Below, in pieces: positions 1 through 4,869 of a stretch of 5,911 bases of DNA (position 1 is its first letter; each line of letters starts with the position of its first letter). The notes beneath the pieces were generated by a model. It made no database searches and was not told the origin of the DNA. It saw nothing but the letters and a program-made list of their open reading frames with translations. Both the position numbers and the translations under genes were made by a program. Source of the stretch: Anaerolineae bacterium (GTDB lineage: Bacteria > Chloroflexota > Anaerolineae > JAFGEY01); assembly GCA_016929205.1 (NCBI GenBank), contig JAFGJF010000525.1, positions 1 to 5,911 on the forward strand, written 5' to 3'.

Positions 1-3
1 AGG

Positions 4-75
4 CTCCTCGAGTAGGACTTGAACCTACAACCAACCGGTTAACAGCCGGTCGCTCTGCCATTGAGCTATCGAGGA
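4..75 (-). tRNA. tRNA-Asn, anticodon GUU
   Basis: Read on the minus strand, the gene folds into a full cloverleaf. The 7-bp acceptor stem pairs 69-75 with 5-11, the D-arm is GCTC/GAGC, the anticodon stem is ACCGG/CCGGT, and the T-arm is GTAGG/CCTAC around TTCAAGT. The anticodon loop CTGTTAA carries GTT at 43-41, so the tRNA reads asparagine codons AAC/AAU. The discriminator base is G at position 4. The next bases on the minus strand are CCT, so the 3' CCA is not encoded and must be added by the CCA-adding enzyme. The gene has its own promoter (102-129) and is divergent from the riboflavin-import operon. Confidence 0.97.
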
Positions 76-101
76 ATACAAGCCCTTGGATACAAGAGGC
101 A

Positions 102-129
102 ATTATAGTCAGATTTTCAGATTCGTCAA
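102..129 (-). promoter_or_regulatory. sigma-70 type promoter of tRNA-Asn
   Basis: On the minus strand the -35 box TTGACG (129-124) lies 16 bases from a perfect -10 box TATAAT (107-102). Transcription should start near 95, about 20 bases before the tRNA 5' end, which leaves a short leader for RNase P to remove. Confidence 0.8.
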
Positions 130-165
130 ATCCGGAAATGAGCCGATCTCCCTCGGGCCGGTCAC

Positions 166-193
166 TTGACAAGCGCATCAAAAAGTCTATAAT
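166..193 (+). promoter_or_regulatory. consensus sigma-70 type promoter of the flavin-import operon
   Basis: A perfect -35 TTGACA (166-171) and a perfect -10 TATAAT (188-193) are separated by 16 bases. The predicted start is near 200, only about 6 bases before the first paired base of the FMN aptamer, so the whole leader is riboswitch. A strong constitutive promoter followed by an attenuator fits control at termination rather than initiation. Its -35 box is 36 bases from the -35 box of the divergent tRNA-Asn promoter. Confidence 0.88.
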
Positions 194-205
194 ACATTCA
201 TAAAT

Positions 206-360
206 ACCTTCAGGGCAGGGTGCGGGCCATTGCAATGGCAGCAATGGCACTATTCCCGACCGGCGGTAAGAGGTCGTATCAAGATGCCTCAAGCCCGCGA
301 GCCGCAAGGCCGATCTGGTGTGAATCCAGAGCCGACGGTACAGTCCGGATGAAAGAGGGT
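206..360 (+). promoter_or_regulatory. FMN riboswitch aptamer (RFN element)
   Basis: The leader carries the conserved blocks of the RFN element in order: AGGGCAGGGTG (212-222), ATTCCCGACCGGCGGT (252-267), AGCCCGCGAGCC (292-303), and GCCGACGGT followed by AGTCCGGATGAAAGA (331-356). Closing helix P1 pairs 206-211 with 355-360, with one G-U. The variable part of P2 is an extended helix, 226-233 with 241-248. The family binds flavin mononucleotide and usually switches flavin synthesis or uptake genes off when FMN is abundant. Here it precedes an ABC importer, with an intrinsic terminator 25 bases downstream. The strand of P1 at 207-211 is also part of a 10-nt antiterminator (see findings). Confidence 0.96.
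232..249 (+). repeat. two tandem copies of a 9-bp unit in riboswitch helix P2
   Basis: The unit GCAATGGCA occurs at 232-240 and again at 241-249. It lies in the length-variable part of the FMN aptamer, outside the conserved core. Either copy is complementary to the GCCATTGC segment at 226-233, although pairing with the first copy would overlap it. Confidence 0.85.
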
Positions 361-384
361 TAACGCGTCTGGTTTTAAAGAATC

Positions 385-446
385 AGCCCTGAAGGCTATG
401 TCGAGACAATTATCATCTCGATAGGCGTTTTCAGGGCTTTTGTTTT
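385..446 (+). terminator. intrinsic terminator of the FMN riboswitch (expression platform)
   Basis: A 9-bp basal stem pairs 385-393 (AGCCCTGAA) with 430-438 (TTCAGGGCT). It is capped by a second helix, 396-399 with 421-424 and 402-406 with 416-420, with a 2-base bulge and a 9-base loop. The T-rich run TTTTGTTTT (438-446) follows at once. The 5' arm can instead pair with leader positions 207-216, so the hairpin should form only when P1 of the aptamer holds that strand. The ribosome-binding site of the first gene starts 5 bases after the T-run. Confidence 0.92.
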
Positions 447-460
447 GGATGAGGATGGCT

Positions 461-1288
461 ATGACCGGATATTCTGTGTCGCGGGTGCGGCCTGCAGTCG
501 AATCGCCGAGTGACATGCCAGCGTGGCGGGCGTTTGTGCGCAGGCAGCAGCAATATATGATTCTGCCACTGGCCGTGTCGGTATTTCTCGGCACGTGGCG
601 GGCGATCGTCTGGCTGGGTGATTATCCGCCGTTTATCCTGCCCACGCCGGGTCGCGTCTACGCGCGATTTGTCGTGGCTCTGTCCGATGGCACGCTGTGG
701 TGGCACACGGGCGTGACCATGATCGAGATCTTGAGCGGGCTGGCATTGGGGTTGAGTGCTGCACTGCTCCTGGGATACTGGATGGCCAGGTCGCGCACGC
801 TGGAGCGGTTTGTGTCGCCTTATATTGTCGCCTCGCAGTCGGTGCCGATCGTGGCCTTGGCGCCGCTGCTGGTGATCTGGTTTGGCCCCGGGCGGTTGAG
901 CAAGATCCTGGTCTGTGCGCTGACGCTCTTTTTCCCGATGCTGATGAACACCGTGGTGGGCCTGCGCTCCGTCGATGCGGATCTGGTCGGCGTGATGCGT
1001 TCGTTACAGGCAACTCGCTGGCAGATGTTTACGCTGCTAGAAGTACCTTCGGCGCTGCCGGCGCTGCTGGGCGGGCTCAAGGTCAGCATGACGTTGTCGG
1101 TGATCGGGGCCGTCGTCGGTGAATTTGTCGCCGCCGATCGCGGCCTGGGGTTCTTGATCAATGTCGCGCGAGGCAACTTTGACACCGCGCTGATGTTTGT
1201 CGCGATCCTGACCCTGGTCGTGATCGCCCTCGCCTTGTACCTGTCGGTCGTGTTACTGGAAAACGGTTTGTTTGCTTGGAGGAGATAA
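461..1288 (+). CDS. ribX: ABC transporter permease, RibX-type (riboflavin import)
   Basis: This 275-residue inner-membrane permease belongs to the BPD_transp_1 family (SsuC/ThiX-like). Hydrophobic segments lie at about 32-52, 85-107, 118-142, 146-167, 203-224 and 243-266. The cytoplasmic coupling (EAA) loop is at about 179-205, with the pattern RSLQATRWQMF, then EVPSALP, then GGL; it docks on the ATPase. I chose ATG 461 because GAGGA (451-455) sits at correct spacing. An upstream TTG at 440 lies inside the terminator T-run and ATG 449/455 lack a ribosome site. The stop abuts the next ATG (TAAATG). The riboflavin assignment rests on the FMN riboswitch and on RibXY of Chloroflexus; the protein family alone would also allow sulfonate, taurine or thiamine-precursor transport. 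Confidence 0.86.
   Translation: MTGYSVSRVRPAVESPSDMPAWRAFVRRQQQYMILPLAVSVFLGTWRAIVWLGDYPPFILPTPGRVYARFVVALSDGTLWWHTGVTMIEILSGLALGLSAALLLGYWMARSRTLERFVSPYIVASQSVPIVALAPLLVIWFGPGRLSKILVCALTLFFPMLMNTVVGLRSVDADLVGVMRSLQATRWQMFTLLEVPSALPALLGGLKVSMTLSVIGAVVGEFVAADRGLGFLINVARGNFDTALMFVAILTLVVIALALYLSVVLLENGLFAWRR
1278..1285 (+). promoter_or_regulatory. strong ribosome-binding site of the substrate-binding protein
   Basis: GGAGGAGA lies inside the last codons of the permease gene, a few bases before ATG 1289. It is the best Shine-Dalgarno site of the operon. This fits the usual need for excess binding protein over permease and ATPase. Confidence 0.75.
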
Positions 1289-2278
1289 ATGAAGGGTTGG
1301 CGCGTGGGTTTGTTGGTTGTGGCTTTGGTGCTGAGTGGGTGTGCGACAGCGCCCCAGGTCGATTCATCCCAGGAAATGCAGTCGATCAAGCTGGCTATGG
1401 GATATATCCCCAACGTCCAGTTTACGCCTTTTTACGTGGCGGTGGAAAAAGGGTATTTTGAGCAGGAAGGGATCGAGATCGAGTTTGATTACGGGATGGA
1501 GAACGATCTGCTCAAATTGGCCGGCACCGGTGCACTGCAATTTGTCGTTGGCAGCGGCGACCAGGTGATTATGGCCCGCAGCCAGGGCCTGCCGGTGGTA
1601 TACGTGATGAACTGGTATCGCCGCTTTCCGGTGTCGGTCGCAGCGCTCGAACCACTCGATTCGCCGCAAGCGCTGGTTGGCAAAAGCGTCGGCATTCCGG
1701 GATTATATGGTGCGAGTTACATTGGCTGGCTGGCGATGCTCGATGCGGCAGGGGTGGACGACACGGAGGTGAACCTGGTGAGCATCGGCTATACCCAGGT
1801 GGAAAGTCTGGCGGCCAAACAGGTCGATGCCGCAGTCGTTTATGCTATGAATGAACCGGTGCAGTTGCGCCAGCAAGGATACGAGGTCAGTGAGTTGTTT
1901 GTGGTCGATTACATTGATTTCGTGTCCAATGGCTTGATCACCAACGAAAACACCATCGAAAAGGAGCCCGAGTTGGTACAAAAAATGGTGCGGGCGGCCC
2001 TGCATGGGCTACAAGATACGTTCGACGATCCGGATGCAGCGTTTGAGGTCTGCCGCAAATACGTGCCCGAGATCGACGACGAGGCTGCACCACTGCAGCG
2101 CGCTGTGCTGGATGCGGCGCTGGATTTCTGGCGCGCCGGTAACGGTGCGACGCCGTTGGGATACTCGGACCCGGCGGCGTGGCAGGCTTCTGAGGCGTTT
2201 ATGCGCCAGGTCGGAATGATCGACCAGGAACAAGATGTCTCTGCGATGTTTAGCAACGCGTTCGTAGAGAAACCGTGA
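1289..2278 (+). CDS. ribY: riboflavin-binding lipoprotein of an ABC importer, RibY-type (NMT1/THI5-like)
   Basis: This 329-residue extracytoplasmic solute-binding protein captures the substrate and delivers it to the permease. The N-terminus is a lipoprotein signal: K2/R5, hydrophobic 6-15, and lipobox L15-S16-G17-C18, so Cys18 should be lipidated. The NMT1/THI5-like fold begins at about 33 with KLAMGYIPNVQFTPFYVA and KGYFEQEGIEIE, the typical first lobe of this family. It continues through LVGKSVGIPG (about 130-139) and VDAAVVYAMNEP (about 180-191). Relatives bind pyrimidine thiamine precursors, sulfonates or nitrate. The upstream FMN riboswitch and the verified RibY of Chloroflexus favour riboflavin. 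The stop codon overlaps the next start (GTGA, 2275-2278), giving translational coupling. Confidence 0.88.
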   Translation: MKGWRVGLLVVALVLSGCATAPQVDSSQEMQSIKLAMGYIPNVQFTPFYVAVEKGYFEQEGIEIEFDYGMENDLLKLAGTGALQFVVGSGDQVIMARSQGLPVVYVMNWYRRFPVSVAALEPLDSPQALVGKSVGIPGLYGASYIGWLAMLDAAGVDDTEVNLVSIGYTQVESLAAKQVDAAVVYAMNEPVQLRQQGYEVSELFVVDYIDFVSNGLITNENTIEKEPELVQKMVRAALHGLQDTFDDPDAAFEVCRKYVPEIDDEAAPLQRAVLDAALDFWRAGNGATPLGYSDPAAWQASEAFMRQVGMIDQEQDVSAMFSNAFVEKP

Positions 2279-3087
2279 CCCAATCTCCTGCTGTGTGTGT
2301 GCCTCCTGATGTCGCCGGCGTGCGGTCAGGTCCGGGCGAATCGATCTTGAGCGTGCAGCATCTGGGTGTGACTTTTGTATCGCCGGACGGCGGGCTCGGG
2401 GCATTGGATGATGTCTCGCTAGAGATCGGCTTTGGTGAGTTTGTGTGCGTCGTCGGTCCGTCGGGATGTGGCAAATCGACGCTGCTGCACGTGTTGGGTG
2501 GATTGTTGCCACCGACGGATGGCTGTGTCTATCTGCACGGAAAGCTGCTCGATGGTCCCAGTGCCAGCCTGGGGATGGTGTTTCAAAAGGCCAACTTGAT
2601 GCCCTGGCGCACGGTGCTCCAAAATGTGACCCTGCCCCTGGAAATGCAGGGTATCGATGCAAAAACGGCACGGCATCGCGCCGAGGAACTGGTCGACCTG
2701 GTCGGTTTAGCTGGCTTTGAGAACAATCGCCCGCACGAGCTGTCCGGCGGGATGGCGCAGCGGGTGTCCATTGCCCGCGCCTTGATCCACGATCCCGAGG
2801 TCTTGTTGCTCGACGAGCCGTTTGGCGCGCTCGACATGCTGACCCGGGAGCGGATGAACCTGGAGCTGCAGCGCATCTGGCAGTCCAGGCGCAAGACGGT
2901 ATTGATGGTCACACACGATATCCAGGAGGCAGTTTTTTTGTCCGATCGTGTCCTGGTGATGAGCGATCGTCCAGGGCGAGTGATCAGAGATATCCCGGTG
3001 GATCTGCCCCATCCCCGATCGCCAGGTGTGTTTTACGAGGACACGTTTCTCCAGCGGATGCGCGAGATTAGAGAGGTGATTGGTTAA
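2275..3087 (+). CDS. ABC transporter ATP-binding protein of the riboflavin importer
   Basis: This 270-residue cytoplasmic ATPase powers the importer. All nucleotide-binding motifs are intact: Walker A GPSGCGKST (61-69), Q-loop Gln104 (VFQKANLMPW), signature LSGGMAQR (156-163), Walker B LLLDE (177-181, catalytic Glu181), D-loop ALD (185-187) and switch His214 (VTHD). It is closest to the SsuB/TauB/NrtD type of ATPase. The start is GTG 2275, overlapping the previous stop by 4 bases. The local ribosome site is weak (GAGA), so re-initiation after the binding protein is likely. The first 22 or so residues precede the conserved domain. No established symbol is given because only the permease and binding protein carry the RibX/RibY names known to me. 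Confidence 0.92.
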   Translation: MTQSPAVCVPPDVAGVRSGPGESILSVQHLGVTFVSPDGGLGALDDVSLEIGFGEFVCVVGPSGCGKSTLLHVLGGLLPPTDGCVYLHGKLLDGPSASLGMVFQKANLMPWRTVLQNVTLPLEMQGIDAKTARHRAEELVDLVGLAGFENNRPHELSGGMAQRVSIARALIHDPEVLLLDEPFGALDMLTRERMNLELQRIWQSRRKTVLMVTHDIQEAVFLSDRVLVMSDRPGRVIRDIPVDLPHPRSPGVFYEDTFLQRMREIREVIG

Positions 3088-3161
3088 CAGGGCAACGTGC
3101 AGGCCCTGGAGTGTAGAGCAACAAGACTGAACGAGAAGGCTGATGTCAGGTAGTAACAACA

Positions 3162-3189
3162 AACATCCTGCCGTGAAAGGCAGGATGTT
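3162..3189. terminator. hairpin terminator between convergent units, probably bidirectional
   Basis: A perfect 11-bp stem pairs AACATCCTGCC (3162-3172) with GGCAGGATGTT (3179-3189) around the 6-base loop GTGAAA. On the minus strand it is followed by TGTTGTT and lies just past the 3' end of tRNA-Arg. On the plus strand it is followed by TGTTCTGG and lies 74 bases past the importer ATPase stop. The T-runs are interrupted on both sides, so strength is uncertain; the minus-strand direction looks better. Confidence 0.72.
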
Positions 3190-3193
3190 GTTC

Positions 3194-3268
3194 TGGTACC
3201 CCCGATGCGATTTGAACGCATGCCACCGGCTCCGGAGGCCGGTGCTCTATCCACTGAGCTACGGGGGC
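3194..3268 (-). tRNA. tRNA-Arg, anticodon CCG, with encoded CCA
   Basis: Read on the minus strand, the acceptor stem GCCCCCG (3268-3262) pairs with CGGGGGT (3204-3198), with a G-U at the first pair. The D-arm is GCTC/GAGC, the anticodon stem is CCGGC/GCCGG, and the T-arm GCATGCG TTCAAAT CGCATC contains the usual TTCAA. The loop CTCCGGA carries CCG at 3235-3233, so it reads arginine codon CGG. The discriminator A (3197) is followed by CCA (3196-3194), unlike the tRNA-Asn in this window. It has its own promoter (3292-3320) and a hairpin terminator just downstream (3162-3189). Confidence 0.97.
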
Positions 3269-3291
3269 GTCTACAGGTGTATGACGGAGCT

Positions 3292-3320
3292 AGTTTAGCA
3301 TAAACCCTCGGTTTTTGCAA
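3292..3320 (-). promoter_or_regulatory. sigma-70 type promoter of tRNA-Arg
   Basis: On the minus strand, TTGCAA (3320-3315) and TAAACT (3297-3292) are spaced by 17 bases. Initiation should occur near 3285, giving a leader of about 17 bases before the tRNA. Both boxes deviate from consensus, but position and spacing are right. Confidence 0.62.
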
Positions 3321-3354
3321 ACTGGACCGATCATACCTGTTACACGCACCGGGT

Positions 3355-3383
3355 TTGACGCGATCCAATAGTTGTACTACAAT
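3355..3383 (+). promoter_or_regulatory. sigma-70 type promoter of the DUF362 gene
   Basis: TTGACG (3355-3360) and TACAAT (3378-3383) are separated by 17 bases. The start should be near 3390, giving a leader of about 64 bases before GTG 3454. The -35 box faces away from that of tRNA-Arg, 34 bases apart. Confidence 0.8.
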
Positions 3384-3404
3384 GACCTGCGAGAGCGGTG
3401 TGTT

Positions 3405-3424
3405 CGCGAATCACTGCATTCGCG
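3405..3424 (+). other. 7-bp hairpin in the 5' leader of the DUF362 mRNA
   Basis: CGCGAAT (3405-3411) pairs perfectly with ATTCGCG (3418-3424) across the loop CACTGC. It lies about 15 bases after the predicted transcription start and ends 14 bases before the ribosome site GGAAAGGAG. No T-run follows, so it is not a terminator. It could stabilise the mRNA 5' end or be a protein site; its function is unknown. Confidence 0.45.
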
Positions 3425-3453
3425 TTATCATATTGAGTGGAAAGGAGTTTTAC

Positions 3454-4698
3454 GTGAGCGAATATCAGTTTTCCGGCAAGGGCAAGGTGGCGGTCTTGCG
3501 CACACGTCCCGAGACCGTGCTTGAGGACTATGCTCGGTTGCTCGAACTGGCCGAATATGACAAGGTGTTATCCAAAGCATACGATACCTTGCTCAAGATC
3601 AACATTTCATGGCAGACATGGTACCCGGCTTGCTCCAGCGCGCCATGGCAGTTGGAAGGCACTGTGCTCAAAATGCTCAACGATGGCTTTGAGCGCGAAA
3701 AGATAATGGCTGCCCATAACCAGACCGTCGTCGTCAATGCGTACGTGGGTGAATACAACAACAAACACAAGTACGTCGTCGACAAGTACGGCCTGCAAAA
3801 TATCCATCTCTACGAACCGGACGTGAACTGGGTTGTCTATGAGCCCAAGGGAGAATTCTTGTGTCTCGACGAGATTTATCCCAATGGGGTCAAGATCCCC
3901 GAGATGTTTATTGGCAAGAATATCATCCAGTTTCCAACCGTCAAGACACACGTTTTTACGACGATTACGGGAGCGATGAAGAACGCGTTCGGCGGTTTGC
4001 TCAGCGAGCGCCGGCACTGGACGCACGGCCGCATCCACGAAACGCTGGTCGATCTGTTGATGATTCAGCGAGAGATCCATCCTGGCCTGTTTGCGGTGAT
4101 GGATGGCACTTTTGCCGGCGATGGCCCTGGTCCGAGGGCGATGTTCTGGCACGAAAAAGACATGATTTTGGCTTCTGCCGACCAGGTGGCGATCGATGCC
4201 ATCTCGGCCAAACTGCAGGGCTTTGACCCGATGAGCCTCGACTTTATCCGGCTGGCACACGAGAAAGGGTTGGGCGTCGGCGACCCTCGCGAGATCGAGA
4301 TCGTTGGCGACGAGGATGTTATGTCACAAAACTGGCATTTCATCCAGACCGATACCTTTGCCAGCAAGGGACAAAAGGCGATCTATCACGGGCCGCTGCA
4401 TCCTTTTGAAGATATCCTACTGCGCTCGCCGCTTGTGCCGTGGAGTTATTTTGCCAGCAACTTTTATCACAATGCCTACTGGTATCCCTTTGTGGGCCGC
4501 AAGCGCGTTGAGGCTGCTCTGGAAACCAAGTGGGGGCAGTTGTTTAGCGAATATGGGGCCGAGGTCGGGCAGGGTGGAGCTGTGTTGCCGACAATACCCA
4601 AGCGAGAAGCTGCAATCGGCCTGGGGGTGGCTGCCGCCGGCGTCGCTGCGATGGCACTGGCTATAGGTTGGTTGCTGAAACAACGCGCAAAAGACTAA
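3454..4698 (+). CDS. DUF362 family protein with C-terminal membrane anchor
   Basis: This 414-residue protein has the DUF362 (PF04015) core. Visible elements are KINISWQ (48-54), the central block FPTVKTHVFTTITGAMKNAFGG (160-181, with K164, H166, K176 and N177), and DGTFAGDGPGPR (217-228). I see no CxxCxxC ferredoxin cluster of the kind fused to some DUF362 proteins, so iron-sulfur binding is not supported. Residues about 387-406 are a hydrophobic Ala/Gly-rich segment followed by KQRAKD, so the protein looks tail-anchored with its bulk probably cytoplasmic. There is no signal peptide. The start is GTG 3454, with GGAAAGGAG (3439-3447) at good spacing; an upstream TTG at 3355 coincides with the promoter -35 box. 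The biochemical role of the family is unknown to me. It lies 167 bases upstream of a PrsW-type protease on the same strand. Confidence 0.87.
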   Translation: MSEYQFSGKGKVAVLRTRPETVLEDYARLLELAEYDKVLSKAYDTLLKINISWQTWYPACSSAPWQLEGTVLKMLNDGFEREKIMAAHNQTVVVNAYVGEYNNKHKYVVDKYGLQNIHLYEPDVNWVVYEPKGEFLCLDEIYPNGVKIPEMFIGKNIIQFPTVKTHVFTTITGAMKNAFGGLLSERRHWTHGRIHETLVDLLMIQREIHPGLFAVMDGTFAGDGPGPRAMFWHEKDMILASADQVAIDAISAKLQGFDPMSLDFIRLAHEKGLGVGDPREIEIVGDEDVMSQNWHFIQTDTFASKGQKAIYHGPLHPFEDILLRSPLVPWSYFASNFYHNAYWYPFVGRKRVEAALETKWGQLFSEYGAEVGQGGAVLPTIPKREAAIGLGVAAAGVAAMALAIGWLLKQRAKD

Positions 4699-4869
4699 AT
4701 GTTCAGGGGTGCGGCATCTTGTGCTCCTATTCGTTTTTATTGCCAGATGTCTTTGGCCGGCGTTCCGTTACGGACCGTTTGCGCGATAAGGGGTTCAAAA
4801 TTCGATTTTCTTGGGGCGAAGAGGCGAGAGCGGATGCGTGCGTGGCTTGCAAAGGAAGGTGAACGGTGA
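4699..4869 (+). CDS. doubtful 56-residue small ORF between DUF362 and PrsW genes
   Basis: An ATG follows the DUF362 stop directly (TAAATG) and opens 56 codons in the same frame. They end in a TGA that overlaps the PrsW start codon (GTGA, 4866-4869). The product would be basic and Arg-rich (about ten Arg), with four Cys and no clear membrane segment. Against it: there is no ribosome site before ATG 4699, codons such as AGG (three times), CGA and ATA are frequent, and it resembles no family I know. It may be a non-coding gap that happens to be open, a relic of a longer DUF362 C-terminus, or a small coupled gene. No promoter or terminator is evident in this interval. Confidence 0.22.
   Translation: MFRGAASCAPIRFYCQMSLAGVPLRTVCAIRGSKFDFLGAKRRERMRAWLAKEGER
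4852..4859 (+). promoter_or_regulatory. ribosome-binding site that fixes the PrsW start
   Basis: AAGGAAGG ends 6 bases before GTG 4866. It supports that GTG as the true start and independent loading of ribosomes, whether or not the small frame upstream is translated. Confidence 0.7.

Noticed and set aside
206..446. Thiamine (TPP) riboswitch, suggested by the THI5-like binding protein
   Set aside because: The conserved blocks match the RFN/FMN element throughout, and no TPP-specific CUGAGA or ACCUGA core is seen.
440..460. N-terminal extension of the permease from TTG 440 or ATG 449/455
   Set aside because: TTG 440 lies in the terminator T-run and the others lack a ribosome site. GAGGA at 451-455 is correctly placed only for ATG 461.
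289..706. Minus-strand open frames across the riboswitch and permease start
   Set aside because: They run through a structured regulatory RNA and have no family features.
820..1413. Long minus-strand open frames opposite the importer, DUF362 and PrsW genes (for example 820-1413, 2009-2671, 3607-4260)
   Set aside because: They lie antisense to genes with clear family motifs, show no recognisable domains or ribosome sites, and are typical shadows in GC-rich coding DNA.
3088..3108. Hairpin CAGGGC/GCCCTG right after the ATPase stop as operon terminator
   Set aside because: The stem has only 6 bp with a 9-base loop and no T-run follows. The 11-bp hairpin at 3162-3189 is the better candidate.
3355..3453. 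N-terminal extension of the DUF362 protein from TTG 3355
   Set aside because: The TTG is the first part of the -35 box, so it would not be in the mRNA, and GGAAAGGAG points to GTG 3454.
4668..4862. 64-codon plus-strand frame starting inside the DUF362 gene
   Set aside because: It starts in the coding region of the anchor helix, has no ribosome site, and has no recognisable features.
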